From NCBI GenBank assembly GCA_904501935.1, contig CAJGDA010000071.1:1-8027 (forward strand): a stretch of DNA of 8,027 bases. The letters are read 5' to 3'. Made by a program: the position numbers and the translations under genes. Of this stretch, positions 1 to 6,020 are shown piece after piece; positions within the stretch are counted from its first letter, which is position 1, and every line of letters starts with the position of its first letter. This DNA is from an uncultured Methanobrevibacter sp. (GTDB lineage: Archaea; Methanobacteriota; Methanobacteria; Methanobacteriales; Methanobacteriaceae). Below the pieces are notes generated by a model. It saw nothing but the letters and a program-made list of their open reading frames with translations, was not told the DNA's origin and searched no databases.

Positions 1-186
1 AGATTTACATAATCCTCCTTAGGAACAGACTTAGCCTTCAAAACTTCAAGCTCATCATTACGAGCAGAAATCTCATTCTCAAACTTAGTCTGAAGATTTA
101 CATAATCCTCCTTAGGAACAGACTTAGCCTTCAAAACTTCAAGCTCATCATTACGAGCAGAAATCTCATTCTCAAACTTAGTCTGA
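1..186 (-). repeat. Two identical 93-bp in-frame tandem repeat units
   Basis: Bases 1-93 and 94-186 match base for base. Each unit encodes 31 residues of the coiled-coil protein, so gain or loss of a unit keeps the reading frame. The first starts exactly at the window edge, so further copies may lie outside. Perfect identity including synonymous sites points to recent duplication or gene conversion. Confidence 0.95.
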
Positions 187-1010
187 AGATTTACATATTC
201 TTGTTTAGGGATAGTGTTTTCTTTAAGAACATTGAGTTGACCATCTAAGTTTTTAATTTCTGAATAGAATTTGGATTGAAGATCAATATATTCTTCTTTA
301 GGGATAGTTTCTTGTTTTAAATTAGTAATCTCCTCATCCATTGCATTGATTTCAGATTCAAATTGAGTTTGAAGAGAAAGATATTCGTCTTTTGGAATAG
401 ATTGCTGTTTTAATATATCTAATTCAGAATTTACTTGATTAATTTCACTTTCTTTTATAAGAATCTCATTATTTTTTTGTTCGAGCTGTTTTTCAAGTTC
501 CATAATTTGAGTTTGAGATTCTACATTATTTTCAAGTTTGATTACTTTAATTTTATATTCATCAATTGTCCTTGAAAGTGAATTAATAGTAGCTTCTTTT
601 TCTGCAATACTCTTGAAAGATTCATTTAATCTTTCATTTACATCAGATAACTCTTTTTTCTTATAATCCCTTAATTGTTCAGCAAAATATTCTTTAATTT
701 CATCAAGAGAATTATTAACAAAATCCAATTCATAAATTCTATCCTCTTGATTTTTAATCAGAATATCCTTCTCATCAAGTTGTTTTTTCAAAAGATTAAT
801 TTCATCTTCTGCTTTAAATTTAATAACAGAAACTTCTTTTTCCTTATCTACAATATCTTTTTCGAGTTCTTTTATCCTTTGTGGAGTGTTATCATTAACC
901 CTTTCCACTTCAAGTGCAGTTAAATCGTATTTTAATTTATTAAGCTCTAATAGGCAAGATCGAATTAAAGATTGTAGAGTATCTTTTTCAGCATCAATTC
1001 CTATTTCCAT
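1..1010 (-). CDS. Long coiled-coil protein with 31-residue tandem repeats, partial (C-terminus outside window)
   Basis: I do not recognise this gene. The frame is open from ATG at 1010 to the left edge, giving 336 complete codons with no stop. An in-frame TAA lies 15 codons upstream with no ATG, GTG or TTG between, so this start is well fixed; the ribosome binding site (AGGGAT) is weak. The protein starts MEIGIDAEKDTLQSL and is almost entirely Glu, Lys, Asn, Ile, Leu, Gln and Asp, with heptad-like hydrophobic spacing and no signal peptide or membrane segment, so it is probably cytoplasmic. Residues about 1-182 are non-repetitive predicted coiled coil. Residues about 183-336 are five units of 31 residues, each with a helical stretch (pattern F.xEI...L..LK) followed by [IV]PK.[DE]Y..LQ, where the proline should kink the helix. 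A structural, scaffold or filament-like role is inference only. The separate promoter region suggests it is transcribed apart from the lysine operon upstream. Confidence 0.85.
   Translation of the reverse strand, partial: MEIGIDAEKDTLQSLIRSCLLELNKLKYDLTALEVERVNDNTPQRIKELEKDIVDKEKEVSVIKFKAEDEINLLKKQLDEKDILIKNQEDRIYELDFVNNSLDEIKEYFAEQLRDYKKKELSDVNERLNESFKSIAEKEATINSLSRTIDEYKIKVIKLENNVESQTQIMELEKQLEQKNNEILIKESEINQVNSELDILKQQSIPKDEYLSLQTQFESEINAMDEEITNLKQETIPKEEYIDLQSKFYSEIKNLDGQLNVLKENTIPKQEYVNLQTKFENEISARNDELEVLKAKSVPKEDYVNLQTKFENEISARNDELEVLKAKSVPKEDYVN
187..465 (-). repeat. Three diverged 93-bp units of the same tandem repeat
   Basis: Units start at 187, 280 and 373, keeping the exact 93-bp period. 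They are diverged in DNA but keep the protein pattern: NTIPKQEYVNLQ, ETIPKEEYIDLQ and QSIPKDEYLSLQ close the successive units. The unit at 373-465 is the most degenerate and grades into the non-repetitive N-terminal part. Similarity between units rises toward the C-terminal (left) side, as expected from expansion at one end of the array. Confidence 0.85.
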
Positions 1011-1084
1011 TCTATCCCTTAGTTTAAATTTTATCCCTATATCGATTTCAAATTACTAATTTTTTATGAATTTGAAAACTCCGA

Positions 1085-1120
1085 TATATTGTACAATATA
1101 ATTCCTTGATATAAATTATA
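1085..1120 (-). promoter_or_regulatory. Candidate promoter with 16-bp palindrome for the coiled-coil gene
   Basis: Read on the minus strand, TTTATATC (1108-1115) resembles an archaeal TATA box, which would place transcription start near 1085 and give a leader of about 75 bases. Just downstream of the box is a perfect 16-bp palindrome, TATATTGTACAATATA (1085-1100), between box and predicted start, where archaeal repressors commonly bind. No clear BRE precedes the box. The palindrome is seen directly; the promoter and operator roles are inferred. Confidence 0.4.
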
Positions 1121-1144
1121 ACATTCATACTATTTAAATTAAAC

Positions 1145-1258
1145 CCTTAAATGAACCGAAAAATAAAATTAAAAAGAATAAGAAAACAGATTGAAAAATT
1201 AGAAAATATTAAAAAAAATAGAAAAAATAAAATGATAAAATTAGAGTATTTTATCATT
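1145..1258 (-). terminator. Transcription terminator of the lysine operon: hairpin plus oligo-T region
   Basis: On the minus strand, a perfect 10-bp inverted repeat (AATGATAAAA, 8-base loop, TTTTATCATT; 1231-1258) is followed by about 85 bases of oligo-T clusters. The loop holds the asd stop codon. Archaeal termination needs mainly the T-tracts; the hairpin has just one G-C pair and may be incidental. Confidence 0.6.
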
Positions 1259-2290
1259 AATTAACTCAGCATTCAATATTGATGCTCCAGCAGCACCACG
1301 AACAGTATTATGTCCAACAAGAACATATTTAAAGCTATTATCAAATGATTGGTCTTTTCTTAATCTACCAACAGTAACAGCCATACCATTACCCGCATTT
1401 CTATCCATACGAGGTTGTGGTCTGTCATTTTCTTCTTTGACAATGACAGGATTTTTAGGAGCTGAGAATAAATCTAATTCTTGTGGCAATCCTTTGAAAT
1501 TTACCAAACTATCTTTAACATCAGCAATGTCAAAGTCATCTTCAAGTTCAATAAATACCGCTTCAGTATGACCATCAATAACAGGCACCCTATGACAAGA
1601 TGCACTCAATTTGAAATCTGCATTGATTACATCAGTACCATCGAAAGAACCCAATAAATAGAGAGATTCACTTTCCATTTTTTCCTCTTCACCACCGATG
1701 TATGGGACGAGATTATCGATAATTGCCATAGATGGAACGCCGTTATAACCTGCACCAGATACTGCTTGCATTGTTGAGACTCTAACAGCTTTTACATTAA
1801 AATTATTAACAATAGGTTTTAATGTTAAAGCTAATGCAATTGTTGAACAGTTTGGATTGGTTACAATGAATCCATCCCAGTCATTCTCTTTCTGTTGAGC
1901 ATCAATCATGTCTAAACATTCAGGATTGACTTCAGGAATTACTAATGGAATATTTTTCTTCATCCTATGTGCACTAGCGTTACTTGCAACAACGTAATCT
2001 TTTGCAAATTCTTTTTCAACTTTTAAAGCAAAATCTGCTGGAAGAGAAGAAAATACAATATCAACATCATTATCCATTGCATCAGCGCTGGTTTCAACAA
2101 CCTTAATGTCTCTAACAGATTCTGGCATCTCTTCATTCATATACCAAGTAGTAGCATCTTCATATCTTTTACCTGCAGAACGTGAAGACGCTGCTAATGC
2201 TGTAACTTCAAAATCTGGATGGTTTTCAAGTAATTGGATAAATCTTTGACCAACCATACCAGTTGCACCAAGTACACCTACATTTACCAT
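1241..2290 (-). CDS. asd: Aspartate-semialdehyde dehydrogenase
   Basis: This enzyme reduces L-aspartyl phosphate with NADPH to aspartate semialdehyde, the branch point to lysine, threonine and methionine. The 349-residue protein has the N-terminal nucleotide-binding motif GATGMVGQ (residues 8-15), the active-site cysteine C148 in NPNCST (145-150), SGAGYNG (178-184) and the conserved SCHRVPV and H241 region (231-241). Length and motifs fit the archaeal/fungal class. I prefer ATG at 2290: AGGTGA lies five bases upstream and the product then starts MVNVGVLGATG, as the family does. An in-frame GTG at 2299 would add three residues but is itself part of that ribosome binding site. The dapB stop is ten bases upstream of this ATG, so the genes are almost certainly cotranscribed. 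It is the last gene of the operon and no key residue is missing. Confidence 0.97.
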   Translation of the reverse strand: MVNVGVLGATGMVGQRFIQLLENHPDFEVTALAASSRSAGKRYEDATTWYMNEEMPESVRDIKVVETSADAMDNDVDIVFSSLPADFALKVEKEFAKDYVVASNASAHRMKKNIPLVIPEVNPECLDMIDAQQKENDWDGFIVTNPNCSTIALALTLKPIVNNFNVKAVRVSTMQAVSGAGYNGVPSMAIIDNLVPYIGGEEEKMESESLYLLGSFDGTDVINADFKLSASCHRVPVIDGHTEAVFIELEDDFDIADVKDSLVNFKGLPQELDLFSAPKNPVIVKEENDRPQPRMDRNAGNGMAVTVGRLRKDQSFDNSFKYVLVGHNTVRGAAGASILNAELINDKIL

Positions 2291-2299
2291 ATAACTCAC

Positions 2300-3121
2300 C
2301 TATTCTAATCCTAAAACATCATTCATGCTACTAACAACACCTTTTTGTGCAGTTGGAACATATCTTATAGCTCTTATTACCCCAGCGATGAAAACTTCCC
2401 TGGTATGAGCTTGATGTTTAACTTCCAATCTTTCACCGTCACCCACAAACATTACGATGTGGTCTCCAACAATATCCCCACCACGGATAGCGTGAACCCC
2501 AATTTCATCTGAAGTTCTTTTACCGACCAAACCTTTTCTTCCGAAAATTCCAACTTCCTCTGGATCGCGCTCAAGTGCATCAGCAATCACTTCAAATGCA
2601 GTCATTGCAGTTCCAGATGGAGCGTCTTTTTTCTGATTGTGGTGTGCTTCAATAATTTCAATGTCAAAATCATATAAAAGAGGGGCTAGTTTCTTTAAAG
2701 TGTTGAAAAATACATTTACACCAATAGCCATGTTTGATGAAATTACTGCACCAACATTATTTTCTTCAACATTTTTAATGTTGGATTCCATTTGTTCATC
2801 AGTAAAACCTGTGGTTCCAACGACAATATCAACACCGCAAGCTGTAGCCACTTTAATTGTTTCGACTGCAGCCGGAGCAATAGTAAAATCAACTAATACT
2901 TCCGCACCAGAGGATTTTAAAGTTTCCTCTAAGTCTTCAGAACCGACAATTTGAACTCCAAGCTCTTCAGTTCCAGCTTGAAGGCCAGCGTCCCTACCAG
3001 CAAGAGGAGTGTTAGGCATTTCAATAGCTGCAACTACTTCCATATCCTCTTGTTCTGTGATTCTTCTAATAATACCGGAGCCCATTCTTCCTGCGGCCCC
3101 AGTTACTGCAACTTTAATCAT
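2300..3121 (-). CDS. dapB: 4-hydroxy-tetrahydrodipicolinate reductase
   Basis: DapB reduces the product of DapA to tetrahydrodipicolinate with NAD(P)H, the second dedicated step of diaminopimelate/lysine synthesis. The 273-residue protein is of normal family length. It has the Rossmann motif GAAGRMG (8-14), VGTTG (101-105) and the signature EAHHNQKKDAPSGTA (158-172), in which H160 and K164 align with the catalytic His159 and Lys163 of the E. coli enzyme. The start is ATG at 3121, with a GGTAAT binding site in the 12-base gap after dapA. The stop TAG immediately precedes the asd ribosome binding site. There is nothing unusual in the coding sequence; the next enzymes of the pathway (in relatives usually DapL, DapF and LysA) are not in this window. 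Confidence 0.97.
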   Translation of the reverse strand: MIKVAVTGAAGRMGSGIIRRITEQEDMEVVAAIEMPNTPLAGRDAGLQAGTEELGVQIVGSEDLEETLKSSGAEVLVDFTIAPAAVETIKVATACGVDIVVGTTGFTDEQMESNIKNVEENNVGAVISSNMAIGVNVFFNTLKKLAPLLYDFDIEIIEAHHNQKKDAPSGTAMTAFEVIADALERDPEEVGIFGRKGLVGKRTSDEIGVHAIRGGDIVGDHIVMFVGDGERLEVKHQAHTREVFIAGVIRAIRYVPTAQKGVVSSMNDVLGLE

Positions 3122-3133
3122 AATATTACCAAC

Positions 3134-4027
3134 TTAAATTAAACCAGAATCTTTTAATGAATTTTTAAGCACTTCCAAGTTTTCTTCTTTCATATCATAC
3201 AAAGGTGGTCTTAAAGGTCCGGAAGGAAGTCCCATTATATTCATTGCTGTTTTAACAGGTACAGGATTACTTTCAATGAAAAGAGCCCTAATTAATTCAA
3301 GCATTTCATAGTGAAGTTCTAATGCTCTTGTGTAATCATCATTTAAAATACTATCAACCATTAAAACCATTCTTTTAGTATCAATATTTGCGGATGCACT
3401 AATTACTCCTGTTCCTCCAACAGCCATAATAGGTAATGTTAAAGAATCTTCACCAGAGAGAATATTGAATTTGTCTTCAAGACCTTCATGAGTAAGTGCT
3501 CTATAAATGTCTGATACTTTATCTACACTTCCACTAGCTTCTTTAATTGCATCTACACCATCAATTTTAGCCAATTCAACAACTGTATCTACATCAATGT
3601 TAATTCCAGTACGTGATGGGACGTTATATGCAATAAGTGGAATATCACAAGATTCAGCGATTGTGCGATAGTGATTTACTAAAGAGTGTTGTTGTGGTTT
3701 GTTGTAATATGGAGTAATTAACAATGCGGAATCAGCACCTGCATCATAAGCAAATTGGGTAAGGGATAATGCTTCAGTAGTAGCATTACTTCCAGTTCCA
3801 GCAATTGTTTGAACTCTACCATCAACTTCATCTACTAAAATTTCAATGACCTTATGATGTTCATCATGGGTCATAGTAGCAGATTCACCAGTAGTACCTG
3901 CACCAACTAAACCGTTGACACCTTTGTCAATTAAATAATTAATATTTGATCTAAATCCTTCTTCGTCAAGTGTTCCTTCTTTTGTAAATGGAGTAACCAT
4001 TGCAACGTATGTTCCTTCAAAATTCAT
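3134..4027 (-). CDS. dapA: 4-hydroxy-tetrahydrodipicolinate synthase
   Basis: DapA condenses pyruvate with aspartate semialdehyde, the first committed step toward diaminopimelate and lysine. The 297-residue protein is a full-length TIM-barrel of the DapA/NanA family. Catalytic residues align one position beyond E. coli DapA: T46 in GTTGES (44-49), Y108 in TPYYNKP (105-111), Y134 and R139 in YNVPSRTG (134-141), and the Schiff-base lysine K162 in IKEASG (161-166). All of these and the surrounding motifs favour DapA over other aldolases of the fold, and the neighbours lysC, dapB and asd settle it. Its ATG overlaps the lysC stop as ATGA, and a GAGGT binding site lies seven bases upstream inside lysC, so translation is probably coupled. 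Members of this family are often feedback-inhibited by lysine; that cannot be judged here. Confidence 0.97.
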   Translation of the reverse strand: MNFEGTYVAMVTPFTKEGTLDEEGFRSNINYLIDKGVNGLVGAGTTGESATMTHDEHHKVIEILVDEVDGRVQTIAGTGSNATTEALSLTQFAYDAGADSALLITPYYNKPQQHSLVNHYRTIAESCDIPLIAYNVPSRTGINIDVDTVVELAKIDGVDAIKEASGSVDKVSDIYRALTHEGLEDKFNILSGEDSLTLPIMAVGGTGVISASANIDTKRMVLMVDSILNDDYTRALELHYEMLELIRALFIESNPVPVKTAMNIMGLPSGPLRPPLYDMKEENLEVLKNSLKDSGLI

Positions 4028-5244
4028 TTTAAAACCTCGCTAATAAGCTCATGTGCTTTTTCACCATCTTCCCAGTCGACAAATAAGACAACTGCAGTTT
4101 GTGATGAAGTAATTTCTAATATGTTAATGTTATTTTTCCTAAGTGGTTCTGTAATTTCAGATATTATACCTGGAGTTTCAATAATATCCGGACTAACAAA
4201 TGTAATCATTGCTGTGTCCCTTCCAAGAGATAATGAACTTAAAACATCAGTATCAATAACCAACTGATGTAATAAATGATATGCTTTGTTAGAATCTGCT
4301 TTATCAACAAAAACAGTTATTGAATTTTGACCTGCAGATATGCCGAAAATATTTATACCATCATTAGCAAGACGGGTTGTCATGCTAGCCATCAAACCAA
4401 CTTTTTTAAGCATTGCTTCGCCAACAATAGCTATAAGTGAAATAGGATCTTTATAAAGGGTTACGCACTTTAACATTTCGCCCTCAAAAGGTCCGACAAT
4501 ACGTGTTCCCTTTGAATTTAAATCACCGTGAGCGAAATTAATAATTTTTGCACTGATTAATGGATCTTTATATTTTAATGCATGAGGATGTAGAACCTGT
4601 GCTCCATGAGTGGCTAAATCTCTTAATTCCTCTACAGAAATTGTTTCCAACAATTCAGCATCTTCTATTTTATTAGGGTCAGTTGACATTACACCATCTA
4701 CATCAGTAACTATAACTACTTCATTAGCATCCAGACAATGCCCAAGTAAAAATGCTGTAATATCACTTCCACCCCTTCCTAAAGTTGTGATTTCACCGCT
4801 AGGACCCTTTCCTAAAAATCCACAGATGACCGGAATAACTCCCTGATTAATAAGTTGTTTAATTCCTTCAGCTTTCTTATGAGTTGTATTTAAATCAATT
4901 TTTGCTTCTAAAGAATTGGAATCAGTCATAATTGGCCATAATTCATTATAAGGGTCAATGAATTCAGACTTCACACCTAATGATTCAATAGTTGCTGAGA
5001 ATAATCTAGAACTAGTTAACTCCCCCATAGCCATAATCTCTGCCTTCTGCTTATCAGTTAAACTACTACCAATAGCTTCATTAGATAATCCAATGAGCTC
5101 ATCAGTAGTCTTGTTAACAGCTGAAACTATAACTACTACCTGACTACCTTTCATATACTCATTTACCACGGACTGCGCCGCTTTTTTAATTCTGGAACCA
5201 TCACCAACCGATGTTCCACCAAATTTTACTACTATCAAATCCAT
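4024..5244 (-). CDS. lysC: Aspartokinase with two C-terminal ACT domains
   Basis: Aspartokinase phosphorylates L-aspartate with ATP, the entry step to lysine, threonine and methionine. The 406-residue protein has the amino-acid kinase domain at about 1-255, with KFGGTSVG (7-14), TTLGRGGSD (153-161) and the DVDGVMSTDP segment (181-190). Two ACT-like regulatory regions follow at about 265-335 and 343-406, the usual place for allosteric amino-acid control; which amino acid inhibits it cannot be read from sequence. There is no fused homoserine dehydrogenase. I prefer ATG at 5244, five bases after AGGTGA; the in-frame GTG at 5253 would add three residues and lies within that binding site. It is the first gene of the four-gene operon, preceded by its own AT-rich promoter region, and its stop overlaps the dapA start. 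Confidence 0.97.
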   Translation of the reverse strand: MDLIVVKFGGTSVGDGSRIKKAAQSVVNEYMKGSQVVVIVSAVNKTTDELIGLSNEAIGSSLTDKQKAEIMAMGELTSSRLFSATIESLGVKSEFIDPYNELWPIMTDSNSLEAKIDLNTTHKKAEGIKQLINQGVIPVICGFLGKGPSGEITTLGRGGSDITAFLLGHCLDANEVVIVTDVDGVMSTDPNKIEDAELLETISVEELRDLATHGAQVLHPHALKYKDPLISAKIINFAHGDLNSKGTRIVGPFEGEMLKCVTLYKDPISLIAIVGEAMLKKVGLMASMTTRLANDGINIFGISAGQNSITVFVDKADSNKAYHLLHQLVIDTDVLSSLSLGRDTAMITFVSPDIIETPGIISEITEPLRKNNINILEITSSQTAVVLFVDWEDGEKAHELISEVLK

Positions 5245-5275
5245 TAAGTTCACCTATTTCTTAAAAATTCACGAA

Positions 5276-5320
5276 ATTTTGTTAAAATATGTATCAACAA
5301 AATATTCATATATATCTTTA
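5276..5320 (-). promoter_or_regulatory. Candidate promoter and inverted repeat upstream of lysC
   Basis: Read on the minus strand, TAAAGATATATATG (near 5307-5320) looks like a purine-rich BRE followed by an archaeal TATA box, predicting transcription start near 5286 and a leader of about 40 bases. An inverted repeat, ATTTTGTT (5276-5283) and AACAAAAT (5296-5303) separated by 12 bases, straddles that start and could be an operator. Such AT-rich repeats arise easily by chance here. Confidence 0.45.
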
Positions 5321-5344
5321 TCTGACCATATTAATAAACTTTAT

Positions 5345-5425
5345 AAAAAGATATTGAATAAAAAAAAGTTTAGGAATACAAAAAAATATTATTAAAAAAA
5401 GAGTAAGAAAAAATATGAAAAAAGC
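5345..5425 (-). terminator. Oligo-T terminator after the eS17 gene
   Basis: Directly downstream of the eS17 stop codon the minus strand carries several T runs of six to eight bases within 80 bases, with no strong hairpin. This is typical of archaeal factor-independent termination and separates the aromatic/ribosomal genes from the lysC operon. Confidence 0.6.
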
Positions 5426-5623
5426 TTAGTCTTTGGTTTGTTCTAACCTTACAAGCCTTGTAACATATCCTGCAATTTTATTTCTTAAGTGTTTAGTACT
5501 TACAGTAGAGTATTCTTGTACTAATTTTTTATTTTCTTCAAAATCAGTAGTGAAAACACCTTTGTGAGTTTCAATAAGTTCTTTAGCTAAACGTTTAACA
5601 AATGAAGTTCTAATATTGCCCAT
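5426..5623 (-). CDS. rps17e: Small-subunit ribosomal protein eS17 (S17e)
   Basis: eS17 is a 30S ribosomal protein found in archaea and eukaryotes but not bacteria. The 65-residue product starts MGNIRTSFVKRLAKEL and continues with the conserved TKHLRNKIAGYVTRL (about residues 44-58), giving a short basic protein of normal archaeal length. I choose ATG at 5623 because a strong GGAGG (5631-5635) sits seven bases upstream; the in-frame ATG at 5629 would be only one base from it. The gene overlaps the end of the chorismate mutase gene by 14 bases, and its binding site is read there as two arginine codons. Expression is thus probably tied to chorismate mutase, although a ribosomal protein is normally needed in far larger amounts. 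Confidence 0.95.
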   Translation of the reverse strand: MGNIRTSFVKRLAKELIETHKGVFTTDFEENKKLVQEYSTVSTKHLRNKIAGYVTRLVRLEQTKD

Positions 5624-5951
5624 TAACATTCCTCCTTAAAATTTCTTTTTGTTCATTTTTATTTAAAATAGTCAGCATATCTACGATTTGATTAACAATA
5701 TCAACATCAAGACCATTTTCTTCAGAAAATTTCTCTATTTTTTTATGAATATCCTCTTCTCTTGATTTATCATAAATTGGCATTCCAATATATTCCTTAC
5801 AAAGAGCTATGTCTTTTGCAAGAGAAGTTCTCTGAGAAATTAAATCAAATAACTCATTATCGATTTCATCAATACGATCTCTACATTCTTTGAGTAACAG
5901 CTCCGCCTCTTTTTTATCTTTAAAAGAAATTCCTTCAAAACTCTTACTCAA
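5610..5951 (-). CDS. aroQ: Chorismate mutase, AroQ class
   Basis: Chorismate mutase rearranges chorismate to prephenate, the first step toward phenylalanine and tyrosine. The 113-residue all-helical protein is a stand-alone AroQ domain. Aligned without gaps to E. coli P-protein chorismate mutase, active-site residues are kept: R24 (Arg11), R41 (Arg28), K52 (Lys39), D61 (Asp48), R64 (Arg51), E65 (Glu52) and Q101 (Gln88). The start is uncertain. I choose TTG at 5951 because GGTGAT lies four bases upstream, the same geometry as at lysC and asd; the TTG at 5963 adds four residues but overlaps that site. A 69-bp gap separates it from shikimate kinase, and its end overlaps the eS17 gene. The symbol follows the structural class; note that aroQ is also used for type II dehydroquinase. 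Confidence 0.92.
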   Translation of the reverse strand: MSKSFEGISFKDKKEAELLLKECRDRIDEIDNELFDLISQRTSLAKDIALCKEYIGMPIYDKSREEDIHKKIEKFSEENGLDVDIVNQIVDMLTILNKNEQKEILRRNVNGQY

Positions 5952-5976
5952 AAAAATCACCAAATTGATAATAATG

Positions 5977-6012
5977 ATAATAATATAATTTATTATTATA
6001 CTAGTATTTAAA
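5977..6012 (-). promoter_or_regulatory. Possible internal promoter and AT inverted repeat before chorismate mutase
   Basis: The 69-bp gap is nearly pure A and T. On the minus strand TTTAAATA (6005-6012) could be a TATA box placing a start near 5982, about 30 bases before the TTG codon. ATAATAATA (5977-5985) and TATTATTAT (5991-5999) form a perfect 9-bp inverted repeat with a five-base loop. Either could let eS17 and chorismate mutase be expressed independently of the upstream genes, but base composition makes both weak evidence. Confidence 0.3.
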
Positions 6013-6020
6013 CTATATGA

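Noticed and set aside
1..465. Regular 93-bp repeats as a possible CRISPR array
   Set aside because: The repeats are directly contiguous with no unique spacers, and the whole stretch is an open reading frame with a conserved protein pattern.
675..923. Plus-strand 82-codon frame
   Set aside because: It is antisense to the coiled-coil gene; its Phe/Ile/Asn-rich product simply mirrors the Lys/Glu/Asn-rich coding strand, and it has no ribosome binding site or recognisable domain.
2637..3142. Two plus-strand frames opposite dapB
   Set aside because: They lie antisense to a clearly conserved dapB gene and encode low-complexity Ser/Thr-rich products, as expected for shadow frames.
4610..5143. Two plus-strand frames opposite lysC
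   Set aside because: They are antisense to conserved kinase-domain motifs and have no features of their own.
5245..5253. GTG at 5253 as the lysC start
   Set aside because: It falls inside the AGGTGA ribosome binding site that is correctly spaced for ATG at 5244.
5264..5280. AAAATT-N5-AATTTT inverted repeat near the lysC leader
   Set aside because: It is six A/T pairs only in very AT-rich DNA, so chance occurrence is likely and it was not listed as a separate site.
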